A stretch of DNA of 64,000 nt, from positions 1 through 64,000 of the forward strand of contig CACBYP010000007.1 in assembly GCA_902543485.1 (NCBI GenBank), in the 5' to 3' direction. The notes under the pieces are model-generated. The model had not been told where the DNA came from. It did not search any database and saw nothing but the letters and a program-made list of their open reading frames with translations. Shown piece by piece: positions 46,996 through 56,799 of this stretch (positions are counted from its first letter, which is position 1; every line of letters begins with the position of its first letter). A program made the position numbers and the translations under genes. The stretch comes from an uncultured Pelagibacteraceae bacterium (lineage in GTDB: Bacteria > Pseudomonadota > Alphaproteobacteria > Pelagibacterales > Pelagibacteraceae).

Positions 46996-47853
46996 ATGTA
47001 TAATTTTGAATTAAATGATAGTTTAAAACCTGGGCTATATTGTGTTTCAACACCAATAGGAAATTTAGGTGATATTACTTTTAGGGCTATATACATACTT
47101 AATAAATCAGACGTGATTTTGTCAGAGGACACAAGAGTTTCAAGTAAACTATTATCTAGGTTCAGTATTAATACAAAATTATTATCAAATCATAAATTTA
47201 ATGAAAAAAAAAATGTTAAATATGTATTAAACTTATTAAAAGCAAATAAAATAATTTCTATCATTTCAGACGCTGGTACTCCAACGATTTCAGATCCAGG
47301 GGGAATTTTGATAAATGAATGTAAAAAAAATAAAATTGATATATTTCCAGTTCCAGGATCCTCTGCAACTACAGCAGCTGTTTCTGTAAGTGGCTTTTCG
47401 AACAATTTCATTTTTTGTGGATTTTTGCCTGAAAAAAAGTCACAAATTGATCAACTTTTTCAAAAAGTTTCTAGTTTAAATTACTCAATTGTTTTTTTTA
47501 TTTCACCAAAAAAAATAAAAAAAATAACAGCTCAAATCCAAAAATATTTTAATGACAGAGATATTTTAATTACAAGAGAAATGACAAAGCTTCATGAGGA
47601 ATACATTAGAGAAAAAGTTAAAAATCTTAATAATGTCAATATATCCGAAAAAGGTGAAATAACTGTTGTTATATCAGAAAATTCTAATTTACAAAATAAG
47701 TTACAAGTAATCGAAGAATCAGTTAAAAAAAAAATTATTAAACTTTTAAAAAAAATGTCAATAAAGGATATAACTTTAAAAATAAGCAAAGAAAATAATA
47801 TATCGAAAAAAATTATTTATGAATTTTGCTTGAAAAAAAAAAATGAAATCTAG
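46996..47853 (+). CDS. rsmI: 16S rRNA (cytidine-1402-2'-O)-methyltransferase RsmI
   Basis: 285-residue tetrapyrrole-methylase-fold enzyme modifying C1402 in the decoding centre. The N-terminal GLYCVSTPIGNLGDITFRAI is the family signature, DVILSEDTRVSSKLL follows, and ISDAGTPTISDPGG near 88-101 with FPVPGSSATTAAVSVSGF near 116-133 complete the SAM site. The C-terminal region is lysine-rich. The 3' end overlaps the BON lipoprotein by 11 bases. Confidence 0.97.
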   Translation: MYNFELNDSLKPGLYCVSTPIGNLGDITFRAIYILNKSDVILSEDTRVSSKLLSRFSINTKLLSNHKFNEKKNVKYVLNLLKANKIISIISDAGTPTISDPGGILINECKKNKIDIFPVPGSSATTAAVSVSGFSNNFIFCGFLPEKKSQIDQLFQKVSSLNYSIVFFISPKKIKKITAQIQKYFNDRDILITREMTKLHEEYIREKVKNLNNVNISEKGEITVVISENSNLQNKLQVIEESVKKKIIKLLKKMSIKDITLKISKENNISKKIIYEFCLKKKNEI

Positions 47854-48436
47854 AAATTTAATATTAATAGCAATTTTTTTATTTATTTCAGGATGTGTTG
47901 GTTATTCATCAACTGGAGTTTTGGGAACAGGGGTTTCGATTGCAATGGATCCAAGAACAATAGGAACACAAATAGACGATTCTTTAATGCAAAAAAACTT
48001 AAGAGCAAAATTAATATTGATGAATAAAGGCTACCTAATTAACGTAAAGACAAAAGTATTAGATGGTCGAATTTTCATAACAGGTAAAGTTGATACTGTA
48101 GAAGAAAAATTAAAAATTACAAAACTAGGTTGGGAAATAAAAGGTGCGAGATCAGTAAAGAACGATTTAAAAATTAAAGAGGAGTTTAACTTTAAACAGA
48201 CCGCAAAAGATGTACTTATAACATCTCAGTTAAGAACCGCTTTAATAACAAACAAAAAAATTAAGTCAGCTAATTATGATATCGATACATATAAGAAAAT
48301 AATTTATGTTTATGGCATTTCGCAAAATGAAGAAGAAAGAGCTGAAGTTATAAACGAAGCTAAGAAAGTCCTTGATGTTGAGGATGTCATTACAAGCATT
48401 TTTTTAGTTGAAGACTTGAGAGTTGTAAAAAACTAA
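47843..48436 (+). CDS. Two-BON-domain lipoprotein (DolP-like)
   Basis: 197 residues. The signal peptide ends with lipobox ISGC (acceptor Cys18), then a short glycine/serine-rich linker (YSSTGVLGTGVSIAMDPR). Two BON domains follow, roughly 47-118 and 122-195, each with the conserved glycine strand (VLDGRIFITGKVDTVEEK in the first, KKIIYVYGISQNEEE in the second). The layout matches E. coli DolP (YraP), an outer-membrane lipoprotein at the septum, which is also near rsmI. It overlaps rsmI by 11 bases and ends convergently with maeB. Confidence 0.88.
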   Translation: MKSRNLILIAIFLFISGCVGYSSTGVLGTGVSIAMDPRTIGTQIDDSLMQKNLRAKLILMNKGYLINVKTKVLDGRIFITGKVDTVEEKLKITKLGWEIKGARSVKNDLKIKEEFNFKQTAKDVLITSQLRTALITNKKIKSANYDIDTYKKIIYVYGISQNEEERAEVINEAKKVLDVEDVITSIFLVEDLRVVKN

Positions 48437-50721
48437 TTTGGTCTCTTGTAATTAATTACTCCTGCTGAATATGCTGCAACAGATGCTAAATTTAATATGT
48501 CAGATGTTGATGATCTTAATGGAGCAATTTCAATTGCTTGACCTAAACCGATTAATAGCGGTCCGATAACTTTAGCCCCACCTAAAGTTTTCATTATTTT
48601 ATAAGTTATAGCAGCACTATGTTGTCCAGGCATAATCAATATATTTGCATTCCCAACAATTTCAGAAAAAGGATACAGGTCCTTATATTCATCACTTAAA
48701 GCCACATCAGGCTGCATATCTCCATCAAACTTAAAGTTAACCTTTTTATTTTTTAAAATTTCTACTGCATCTCTTATATGTTTTGTTCTAGCTGTTATTG
48801 GTTGGCCAAATGTTGAGTGTGAAAGAAAAGCAACTTTTGGCTCAAAACCAAATAATTTTGCTACTCTAGATGCAGAAATAGCTATTTCAGAGAGTTGTTC
48901 AGATGTTGGATATTCGTGAACACTTGTGTCCGCAATAAAAACTGTTTTGCCCTTATTTACAATCATGTTCAATCCAAACATAATTTCTCCAGGTCTAACA
49001 TCAATGACCTTTTTTACTTTATCTAGAGATTGACCATATCTTCTTGAATTTCCAGTTACCATTGCATCAGCATCACCACATGCAACCATACAAGAACCCC
49101 ATATAACTCTGTCATTTCTAACCATTTTGTCACAATCTCTTTCAAGCAATCCCTCTGATCTTTGAAGTTTTTTAAATAGATAATTCACATATTTTTTTCG
49201 TTTGTCGCTCAAAGTAGAGTTTACAATCTCAATATCAAAGTTTTCTCCGTAACCAATCTCTCTAAGTTTTTCTTTAACAACTTTTTCTTTAGCAACTAAA
49301 ACAGGCGTACCCAGTCCACTATTTTTAAATGCTATAGCTGCCTTCAAAGTATTTTCATCCTCGCCATCGGCGAATACAACTTTTTTATTTGTTTTTTTAA
49401 TTTGGTTATTTATTCCTTGCATAATCGTTACAGACGGATCAAGCCTTTGTTTTAGCTGCTCTGAATATTGATCAAAATTTTCTATTTCTTTTCTAGCAAC
49501 ACCAGATTTTATAGCAGCTCTTGCTACTGCTACTGGTATTACACTTATTAACCGAGGGTCAAAAGTAGATGGAATAATATATTCTTTTCCATAATTAGGT
49601 CTCTCACCACCCATAGCAGCTGCGACCTCGTCAGGCACAAATTCTCTTGCAAGTGAAGCAATAGCATTAGCAGCAGCGATCTTCATTTCTTCATTTATAG
49701 TTTTCGCTCTAACATCTAATGCTCCTCTAAATATATAAGGAAATCCGATCAAATTATTTACTTGGTTTGGATAATCGGATCTACCTGTTGCAATTATTGC
49801 ATCGTTTCTCACTACTTCTATATCTTCTGGTTTTATTTCAGGATCTGGATTTGCGCAGGCAAATATTATCGGATTTTTTGCCATCTTTTTTACCATACTT
49901 TTTTTTACAACACCGGCGGCCGATAAGCCCAAAAATACATCTGCATTTTTCATCGCTTCATCTAAATTTTTATCTTTTGTATCTATCGCAAACTCTTTTT
50001 TCCATGAGTTAATATCTTTCCTCTTTTTATTTATGACACCCTTTGTGTCCAACATTTTGATATTATTTTTTGGAATACCTGTACTTCTAAATAATTTCGC
50101 ACATGCCATAGCTGCAGCACCTGCACCATTTATTACTATTTTAATTTTTTTTAAGTCTTTTTTTGCAATATCTACAGCGTTAATTAATGCTGCTGTAGTT
50201 ATAATTGCTGTCCCATGTTGATCATCATGAAATACAGGAATATCTAAAATTTTTTTTAATTCTTCTTCGATTATAAAGCAGTTTGGAGCTGCAATATCTT
50301 CTAAATTTATTCCCCCAAAACTTTTTGCTATATGTTTTATGGAATTAATTATCTCTTTTGTATCCTCGGTATCTATCTCTAAATCAATGGAGTCAATATC
50401 TGCAAATCTTTTGAATAGAACAGCCTTTCCCTCCATTACTGGTTTTGATGCTATAGCACCCAAGTTTCCTAGTCCTAATATTGCAGATCCATTACTAATT
50501 ACTGCCACTAAGTTTCCTTTAGTAGTATATTCATATGCTAACTCAGGATTATCGGCTATTGCTTTTACAGGAGCTGCAACCCCAGGAGAATAAGCTAAGG
50601 CCAGATCTCTTTTTGTAGTTACAGGTTTAGATGAAACGATCTCTATTTTGCCAGATTTATCATTAGTATGAAAATCTAAAGCTTCTTTATCGGAATAATG
50701 TTCAATTTTGTTTTTTTTCAT
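48433..50721 (-). CDS. maeB: NADP-dependent malic enzyme with phosphotransacetylase-like domain
   Basis: 762 residues in two parts. Residues about 1-425 form the malic enzyme: YSPGVAAPVKAIAD near 45-58, catalytic FHDDQHGTAIITTAAL near 160-175 with the metal-binding Asp residues, and INGAGAAAMACAKLF as dinucleotide loop. Residues about 430-762 form a phosphate acetyltransferase-like domain, which in MaeB proteins serves as an acetyl-CoA-responsive regulatory module. It decarboxylates malate to pyruvate with NADP reduction. It is single, between convergent dolP-like and divergent murJ genes. Confidence 0.96.
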   Translation of the reverse strand: MKKNKIEHYSDKEALDFHTNDKSGKIEIVSSKPVTTKRDLALAYSPGVAAPVKAIADNPELAYEYTTKGNLVAVISNGSAILGLGNLGAIASKPVMEGKAVLFKRFADIDSIDLEIDTEDTKEIINSIKHIAKSFGGINLEDIAAPNCFIIEEELKKILDIPVFHDDQHGTAIITTAALINAVDIAKKDLKKIKIVINGAGAAAMACAKLFRSTGIPKNNIKMLDTKGVINKKRKDINSWKKEFAIDTKDKNLDEAMKNADVFLGLSAAGVVKKSMVKKMAKNPIIFACANPDPEIKPEDIEVVRNDAIIATGRSDYPNQVNNLIGFPYIFRGALDVRAKTINEEMKIAAANAIASLAREFVPDEVAAAMGGERPNYGKEYIIPSTFDPRLISVIPVAVARAAIKSGVARKEIENFDQYSEQLKQRLDPSVTIMQGINNQIKKTNKKVVFADGEDENTLKAAIAFKNSGLGTPVLVAKEKVVKEKLREIGYGENFDIEIVNSTLSDKRKKYVNYLFKKLQRSEGLLERDCDKMVRNDRVIWGSCMVACGDADAMVTGNSRRYGQSLDKVKKVIDVRPGEIMFGLNMIVNKGKTVFIADTSVHEYPTSEQLSEIAISASRVAKLFGFEPKVAFLSHSTFGQPITARTKHIRDAVEILKNKKVNFKFDGDMQPDVALSDEYKDLYPFSEIVGNANILIMPGQHSAAITYKIMKTLGGAKVIGPLLIGLGQAIEIAPLRSSTSDILNLASVAAYSAGVINYKRPN

Positions 50722-50765
50722 TGTTTGTTTAGATATACAAAAGGATTAAGTTAGTAATATGATTT

Positions 50766-52292
50766 ATGAATTTAATTAAGTCAACAGGCACATTTAGTCT
50801 GTTTGTAATACTAAGCAGAATTTTAGGATACATTAGAGACTTTTTTATAGCTATTTATCTTGGTTCGGGACCAATTGCAGACGCATTCTTCGTAGCATTT
50901 AGAATACCAAACACCTTTAGAAGATTATTTGCGGAAGGTACTTTTAATGCAGCGTTTGTTCCATCTTATACCTCAGAACTTTTGTCTAGTAAAAAAAGAG
51001 CACAAAAGTTTGCAAACTCAGTATTTAATCTATTGGTATTAGCACTTCTAGTTATAACAATATTAGTTGAGATTTTTATGCCAAACTTTATTAAATTAAT
51101 TGCACCTGGTTTCTCAGATATAGACAGCAAGTTTAAATTAGCAGTCGATTTAACAAGAATTACATTTCCTTTTTTATTTTTTATAAGTATAGCCTCTTTT
51201 TTTTCAGCAATTTTAAATTCTCAAAATAAATTTGCTGCCGCTGCCGCTGCTCCACTTTTTTTAAATATAATATTAATAATTTGTTTCCTTATAATAAAAA
51301 ATGATTCAGATTTAGTTTATTATCTTAGTTATGCGATAACATTTGCTGGAATTATACAATTTATATTTTTAATTATTTTTACTAGAAAATATTTTTATCC
51401 GAATTTTAACTTTAACTTCCAAATAGACAAAAAAATAAAATTCTTTTTTAAGAAGCTTTTACCAAGTATATTTTCATCTGGGGTTACTCAAATTAATATA
51501 TTAGTTGGAACGATCATTGCATCCTTCCAGGCAAGTGCAGTTTCATATTTGTATTATGCAGACAGAATATATCAAATAAACTTAGCAATAGCAGGGATCG
51601 CAATAGGTATAATTATTTTACCCAATTTAAGTAGATATGTTAAAAGTAAAAATAAATTAAAATTAGAAATTTTACAAAATAAGTCTCTAGAGTTGAGTTT
51701 ATTTTTAAGTCTTCCAGCTACACTTGCATTAATTTTTGCCTCTGAAGAAATTGTTTCTGCGCTTTTTGGGTATGGTTCTTTTGATGAAGAAAGTGTTAAA
51801 AATTCAGCTCTTGCATTATTTTATTTTGCATTAGGTCTACCTGCATTTTCGATGATTAAAATATTTTCAAGTTTTATATTTGCTAGAAATGATACCAAAA
51901 CACCTTTTTACTTTTCATTAATTTCTGTAATTATGAATATAGTTATTAGTTTATCTTTGTTCAGTAAATTAGGTTTTATTATTATTCCTATAGCAACAAC
52001 TATTTCTTCATGGTTAAATGGACTTTTATTGATGATATTCGTTTTAAATAAAAATTACTTTAACTTTAACAATTTGTTTTTTATACAGCTTTTTAAAATA
52101 TCTATTGCAAATCTAATTTGTTTGGCATTATTTAAAATATTAATAAGTTCTTTTAGTAATTATTTTATATTTTCAAATAGTTATAAATTTTTAGCAATTA
52201 TATTATTAGTTCTTTTAACTTTTACTTTTTATTTATTGATTTCAATACTCATTAAGGCCTTTAAAATATCTGATATTAAATTAAAGTATTAA
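50766..52292 (+). CDS. murJ: Lipid II flippase MurJ
   Basis: 508-residue MOP-superfamily membrane protein with about fourteen helices. It flips lipid II across the inner membrane. The N-terminal region SRILGYIRDFFIAIYLGSG and ADAFFVAFRIPNTFRRLFAEG contains the conserved arginines of the cavity, followed by GTFNAAFVPSYTSE. The later YLYYADRIYQINLAIAGIAIG matches the helix 7-8 region. It is four bases from trpS and divergent from maeB by 44 bases. Confidence 0.97.
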   Translation: MNLIKSTGTFSLFVILSRILGYIRDFFIAIYLGSGPIADAFFVAFRIPNTFRRLFAEGTFNAAFVPSYTSELLSSKKRAQKFANSVFNLLVLALLVITILVEIFMPNFIKLIAPGFSDIDSKFKLAVDLTRITFPFLFFISIASFFSAILNSQNKFAAAAAAPLFLNIILIICFLIIKNDSDLVYYLSYAITFAGIIQFIFLIIFTRKYFYPNFNFNFQIDKKIKFFFKKLLPSIFSSGVTQINILVGTIIASFQASAVSYLYYADRIYQINLAIAGIAIGIIILPNLSRYVKSKNKLKLEILQNKSLELSLFLSLPATLALIFASEEIVSALFGYGSFDEESVKNSALALFYFALGLPAFSMIKIFSSFIFARNDTKTPFYFSLISVIMNIVISLSLFSKLGFIIIPIATTISSWLNGLLLMIFVLNKNYFNFNNLFFIQLFKISIANLICLALFKILISSFSNYFIFSNSYKFLAIILLVLLTFTFYLLISILIKAFKISDIKLKY

Positions 52293-52295
52293 ATT

Positions 52296-53297
52296 ATGTC
52301 TAAAAAAATTTTTTCTGGAGTACAACCAACGGGAAACTTGCATCTTGGCAATTATATTGGTGCAATAAAAAATTTTGTAGATTTACAAAATAATAAAGAG
52401 AACAATTGCATTTTTTGTGTCGTGGATCTTCATGCAATTACTGTAATGCAAGACCCGGTAGAATTAAAAAATAATATTAGAGAGACAGCAGCAGCATTTA
52501 TCGCAAGCGGTATTGATCCAAAAAATAGTATAATATTTAATCAATCCTTAGTTCCCGCACACTCCGAGGGATCTTGGATTTTAGGATGTGTTGCCAGAAT
52601 GGGATGGCTCAATAGAATGACACAATTCAAAGAGAAAGCTGGAAAAGATAAGGAAAAAGCTAGTGTTGGTTTATATATCTATCCGGTTCTGATGGCGTCT
52701 GATATTCTTTTGTATGATGCTACTCATGTGCCAGTTGGAGATGATCAAAAACAGCATCTAGAACTCTGTAGAGATATAGCTCAAAAATTTAATAACGAAT
52801 ATAAATGTCCAGATTTCTTAAAGCCTCCTGAGCCACTTATACAAAAACACTTTTCAAGAATAATGAGCTTGAAGGATGGCACAAAAAAAATGAGTAAGTC
52901 TGACATCGCAGAAGGCAGTAGGATCAACTTAACAGATACTGAAGATCAAATTATTAATAAAATAAAAAAAGCAAAAACAGATAATAATACATTGCCTGGA
53001 AATGAAGATGGACTTAAAGGTAGACCTGAAGCAGAAAATTTAATCGGTATTTACTCTAGCCTAAATAATCAAAATATTACCAATACATTAAATGAGTTTG
53101 AAGGAAAAAATTTCTCTGATTTAAAAAATAAACTATCTGAAATAATTGTGAATAAGCTATCACCTATATCAAAAGAGATAAAAAAATTGTTGTCAGATAA
53201 GAATTATATAGATCAAATTTTAGAGGATGGTGGCTCAAAAGCGCAGGATATTTCATCTAAAAAAGTTAAAAAGATAAAAGAAATAGTTGGTTTTTAA
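52296..53297 (+). CDS. trpS: Tryptophanyl-tRNA synthetase
   Basis: 333-residue class Ic synthetase. The HIGH-like motif lies in [16 protein letters not shown] (residues about 7-22), and the KMSKS loop in [15 protein letters not shown] near 193-207. [20 protein letters not shown] and [14 protein letters not shown] match the tryptophan-binding region. murJ-trpS-nifU-like is a conserved alphaproteobacterial arrangement. Length is normal. Confidence 0.98.
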   Translation: MSKKIFSGVQPTGNLHLGNYIGAIKNFVDLQNNKENNCIFCVVDLHAITVMQDPVELKNNIRETAAAFIASGIDPKNSIIFNQSLVPAHSEGSWILGCVARMGWLNRMTQFKEKAGKDKEKASVGLYIYPVLMASDILLYDATHVPVGDDQKQHLELCRDIAQKFNNEYKCPDFLKPPEPLIQKHFSRIMSLKDGTKKMSKSDIAEGSRINLTDTEDQIINKIKKAKTDNNTLPGNEDGLKGRPEAENLIGIYSSLNNQNITNTLNEFEGKNFSDLKNKLSEIIVNKLSPISKEIKKLLSDKNYIDQILEDGGSKAQDISSKKVKKIKEIVGF

Positions 53298-53334
53298 TCA
53301 TTTAATATTTTGAAATAAACATTATATAAATCAT

Positions 53335-53877
53335 ATGTTTATACAAACTGAAAATACACCAAACCCGAATTCATTAAAATTTTTACCTGGTAGAAAGGTA
53401 TCTAAAAATGGTCCTTTAGAAGTTTTAGATCAGGAAGATACAAATAATTTACTTGTAAAAAATTTATTAAAAATAAACGGAGTGACAGGAGTATTTTTTG
53501 GGGAAGATTTCTTTTCGATTAATAAAGAAGATAATAAGAAATGGGAAGATATTCAACATATTGTTATATCCTATGTAAATGAACATTACGCAAATGGTAA
53601 TACTTGCATTATCGATAAAACAACCAAAGAGGAACAAAACAAAAATTATTCCGAGATTGAAAAAAAAATAATAAGTATACTAGATTCTAAAATCAGACCT
53701 GCTGTTGCAAGAGATGGGGGAGATATAAAGTTCCAAGAATTCAAGGATGGAAAAGTTAAAGTTTTGTTAAAAGGTAGTTGTTCGGGATGTCCATCTTCAA
53801 CTCTCACTTTAAAAAAAGGTGTAGAAAACTTACTTTGTCATTATATTCCTGAAGTTAAAGAAGTTTTAGCTGTATAA
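53335..53877 (+). CDS. NifU/Nfu-type iron-sulfur scaffold protein
   Basis: 180 residues. The N-terminal Nfu domain (about 1-90) opens with FIQTENTPNPNSLKFLPG, the typical start of alphaproteobacterial and mitochondrial NFU1 proteins. The C-terminal NifU domain contains RPAVARDGGDIKFQEF near 117-132 and the cluster motif GSCSGCPSSTLTLKKGVE near 143-160 with the CxxC pair. It probably carries and delivers 4Fe-4S clusters. It lies 37 bases after trpS. Confidence 0.95.
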   Translation: MFIQTENTPNPNSLKFLPGRKVSKNGPLEVLDQEDTNNLLVKNLLKINGVTGVFFGEDFFSINKEDNKKWEDIQHIVISYVNEHYANGNTCIIDKTTKEEQNKNYSEIEKKIISILDSKIRPAVARDGGDIKFQEFKDGKVKVLLKGSCSGCPSSTLTLKKGVENLLCHYIPEVKEVLAV

Positions 53878-53905
53878 TTAATTAATAATAATTATATTAA
53901 AAATA

Positions 53906-54994
53906 ATGGTTAGAATCTCAAAAAAAAATATTAAGCAGCAGAAAAAAAAAAATAATTTATTTAAATTTTCAGCGATCTGTCTCTTAGTAATTTTCTCATT
54001 TTTTACTTTGCCAACTGTAAATAATTTTTTAGATAAAAATTTAAATTTCAATAAATCTATCATAACGAATGCAGGTATAAATTTTGACCAGGAATTAGAA
54101 AAAAGAAAAATGATTCTTGATGGACAAGGAGAAACTAAAACAAAAAATCTGAATTTAAAAAATATTTTTGCTGATATTGATTTTTTCAATACGGATGATG
54201 AGGGAAAAAATTCAATAAGATTTGATGCAAGAACAATAGAGCAACTATTCAAAGATACAAATTATAATCTTGAAAAAGTTAGAGAGACTAAATTAGTAAA
54301 TATTGGCAATAAAATTGACCATCTACCAAGAGAGATTAAAAGTATTGAGAGTTCGAAAAAAAAAAAGAGATTGTTTATTCAAATAGTTTTACCATTAATT
54401 GTTGAAGAGAATACTAAAATTCGACTTGATAGAAAAAAATTATTTAGAATATTAAGTAAAAATATAAACACACAAAAAGAAAAGGATTGGTTAAAAGAAA
54501 AATTTAGACAATATGGTTTAAGAGATGGAGATTTTTATTCTCTGAAAGTTAGAATGGATGAAATACCCATCTCCTTAGCACTTGCTCAAGCTGCCAAAGA
54601 AACAGGATGGGGAACATCAAGATTTGCACAAGAGGGAAATGCATTATTTGGTCAATGGACCTGGAACGGAGAAGGAATCAGGCCAGCAGGTGTTGACAAA
54701 GATGCAAAACATAAAGTTGCAAAGTTCGCGGTGCTCAAAGCGTCAGTTAGGGCTTATCAAAGAAATTTGAATACTCATAGTAGCTATATCGAATTTAGAA
54801 AAGAAAGAGCAATTCAAAGAGACAACGATGAAAAATTAGACAGTTTAAAGCTGGTAAATTATTTAGATAAATATGCGGAGACAGGGCAACAATATATTGA
54901 CGTATTAAAACAAATTATAAAGCAAAATTCTCTTACGGATTTTGATGATGTAAATGTAATGCCTACAAGTAATAAGACTAAAAAATTAATTTAA
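53906..54994 (+). CDS. Bax-like glucosaminidase-domain protein
   Basis: 362 residues. A lysine-rich N-terminus precedes one transmembrane segment (about 22-38, FSAICLLVIFSFFTLPT), so the catalytic part is periplasmic. The C-terminal half from about 180 has the Bax/LYZ2 pattern: PISLALAQAAKETGWGTSRF near 219-238 with the candidate catalytic Glu, GNALFGQWTW, and AVLKASVRAYQRNLNTHSSY. Such proteins cleave peptidoglycan glycan strands. It ends convergently, with four bases of overlap, with a polysaccharide deacetylase, suggesting a cell-wall-related neighbourhood. Confidence 0.88.
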   Translation: MVRISKKNIKQQKKKNNLFKFSAICLLVIFSFFTLPTVNNFLDKNLNFNKSIITNAGINFDQELEKRKMILDGQGETKTKNLNLKNIFADIDFFNTDDEGKNSIRFDARTIEQLFKDTNYNLEKVRETKLVNIGNKIDHLPREIKSIESSKKKKRLFIQIVLPLIVEENTKIRLDRKKLFRILSKNINTQKEKDWLKEKFRQYGLRDGDFYSLKVRMDEIPISLALAQAAKETGWGTSRFAQEGNALFGQWTWNGEGIRPAGVDKDAKHKVAKFAVLKASVRAYQRNLNTHSSYIEFRKERAIQRDNDEKLDSLKLVNYLDKYAETGQQYIDVLKQIIKQNSLTDFDDVNVMPTSNKTKKLI

Positions 54995-56043
54995 TTTTGA
55001 ACAAATTGGAAACCTGAAAATCTCCACCCATTTTCATCTTTTAAAGAACAGTTAATTCTCCCTCTTCTTTCAATAAATTTTTCTGAAAAATTAATATGTA
55101 ATATATTATCAATTAATAATATTTTTGTTTTTCTCCATTTTGAGCCTTCATTTGAAAAGCAATTAATATTTTTTAAATTTTTTTGATCTTCGAAAAATTC
55201 TATAGTCATTTTAGGAGGGTTTTCACCTTCATTCATAAATTTGTTTTCAGGTTTAATAATTTTATACTGAAGTGGCAAATATGATATTACTTCTTTAAAT
55301 CTTTTTATTTCTCCATATTTTTCGTTTATGGGGAATCTTGGTAGTTCATATCTATCTTTGTTTAAATCAATAACACCTGAATGTTGGCCAAATGCAAATT
55401 CAAAATTGTTTGAAATATAATTTTTTTGCTCTAAATTATATTCACCAAAGGGATAAGAAAAATAAATTGGATTATATCCCAATTTATTTTTAAAAATTTT
55501 AATTGATTCCTCAATATCTTCTACAAACTTTTGAAAAGCAAATTTAGTTAAATAATCGTGAGAATGTGAATGATTACCAATGTATGCAAAGTTCTCTCTT
55601 TCTACTTCTTTTATTTGGTCCCAACTCATATATCCTTTATTTCCAACCGCCTCTGTTGAGACAAATAAAATAAAAGGAATTTTTTCCTGTTTTAAGATTG
55701 GCCATGCATTTTCATAGAAAGATGTAAATGCATCATCAATGGTTAATAAAATTTTTTTTTGTTTTTTAACCTTTTCAAAATTTGTTGAAAATTCACCAGG
55801 ATTATAAAAATGTAAATTATTTTCTTTTATTAAATTAATATGTTTTTTAAATATATCTAATCTTATATTTGTTGATGGATACTTATTTTCTTCAAATCTA
55901 TGATACATAATTGCCAAAACTCCTTGTTCATTCTTTAAATATTTTTTATTTACTACTTCAGCTTTAACGTTTAAAAAAATAATAAAAAAAATGAATACTT
56001 TAGTTATTAATGCTGCAGATGATAAAATTTTATTTTCTCTCAT
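54991..56043 (-). CDS. Polysaccharide deacetylase (NodB-like) family protein
   Basis: 350 residues with an N-terminal signal sequence (hydrophobic core at about 12-26, ending LNVKAEV). The NodB domain spans about 40-240: AIMYHRF near 45-51, metal motif ILLTIDDAFTSFYENAWP near 99-116 with the paired Asp, and HSHSHDYL near 157-164 with the metal-binding histidines, then FSYPFGEYN. The C-terminal 100 residues are a predicted beta-rich extension. It probably deacetylates a cell-envelope polysaccharide. Its start overlaps the divergent tsaB start region by 53 bases. Confidence 0.88.
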   Translation of the reverse strand: MRENKILSSAALITKVFIFFIIFLNVKAEVVNKKYLKNEQGVLAIMYHRFEENKYPSTNIRLDIFKKHINLIKENNLHFYNPGEFSTNFEKVKKQKKILLTIDDAFTSFYENAWPILKQEKIPFILFVSTEAVGNKGYMSWDQIKEVERENFAYIGNHSHSHDYLTKFAFQKFVEDIEESIKIFKNKLGYNPIYFSYPFGEYNLEQKNYISNNFEFAFGQHSGVIDLNKDRYELPRFPINEKYGEIKRFKEVISYLPLQYKIIKPENKFMNEGENPPKMTIEFFEDQKNLKNINCFSNEGSKWRKTKILLIDNILHINFSEKFIERRGRINCSLKDENGWRFSGFQFVQN

Positions 56044-56368
56044 AACGAACTTAGAATCTTATACTACCGCTCATACAAACAGTAGAGAAAATTTTGACAA
56101 AATAATGATATTAATTTTGAGTTTTCTTAAAGAGCATGATTCAAATTTAGATAAAATAAGTGAAATATTTGTAAACCAAGGTCCTGGGAAAATCTCAAGC
56201 ATTAGAAATTCGATAGCAATAGCTAAAGGCATTGCTTTTGCAAAAAATATTGATTTATATGGATTTTTGAGTGAACATTTAACTGATAAAGATGTAAATC
56301 AGTTAGTAAAAACTGATAAAAAAAATTTTACAAATATTAATTTGATTAAACCCCTTTACTCGAGTTAA
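55991..56368 (+). CDS. tsaB: tRNA threonylcarbamoyladenosine biosynthesis protein TsaB (short form)
   Basis: 125 residues, well short of the usual 200-230. The N-terminal ASKHA fold is recognisable: TLVINAADDKILFSLI as the first strand, NSRENFDKIMILILSFL, and the signature VNQGPGKISSIRNSIAIAKGIAFA near 62-85 (family GPGSFTGLRIGxxxAKGLA). The C-terminal lobe is missing, but the dimer-forming N-lobe with TsaD is kept. Alphaproteobacteria usually have rimI next; here a Fur gene follows directly. Confidence 0.85.
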   Translation: MNTLVINAADDKILFSLITNLESYTTAHTNSRENFDKIMILILSFLKEHDSNLDKISEIFVNQGPGKISSIRNSIAIAKGIAFAKNIDLYGFLSEHLTDKDVNQLVKTDKKNFTNINLIKPLYSS

Positions 56369-56376
56369 AATATATT

Positions 56377-56796
56377 ATGCTAGAAACTATTGAAGAAAAA
56401 TGCCAAAAAAATGGTGTAAAACTTACAGATCAAAGAAGGATAATCGCAAGAGTGATATCCGAATCTAAGAAAACATATGGAGAATCTGACCATCCAGATG
56501 TTGATGAATTATATAATAGAGTTTCTCAAATAGATTCTAAAATTAGTATTGCTACTGTTTACAGGACAGTTAAGCTTTTTGAGGAGGCAGGTATATTAAC
56601 AAAACACGATTTTAAATCTGGAAAGGCAAGATATGAATTAAATGATGATCATAATCATTTGATTGATATAAAAACTGGAGAGATAATAGAATTTGTTGAT
56701 GAAGAAATCGAAGAATTACAAAAAAAAATTGCTGATAAATACGGTTATAAGCTTGTTGATCATAAATTAGAACTATACGGTATCAAAAAAAAATAA
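56377..56796 (+). CDS. Fur/Mur-family metal-dependent repressor
   Basis: 139 residues. The winged helix (about 10-85) shows GVKLTDQRRIIARVISES, HPDVDELYNRVSQ and SIATVYRTVKLFEEAGIL, typical of Fur. The dimerisation half has NDDHNHLIDIKTGEIIEFVDEEIEELQ; the HxH pair is present but the CxxC zinc motifs of E. coli Fur are absent. That pattern, and the location before miaB, resembles the alphaproteobacterial manganese regulator Mur. The metal specificity is inference. Confidence 0.9.
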   Translation: MLETIEEKCQKNGVKLTDQRRIIARVISESKKTYGESDHPDVDELYNRVSQIDSKISIATVYRTVKLFEEAGILTKHDFKSGKARYELNDDHNHLIDIKTGEIIEFVDEEIEELQKKIADKYGYKLVDHKLELYGIKKK

Positions 56797-56799
56797 TTC

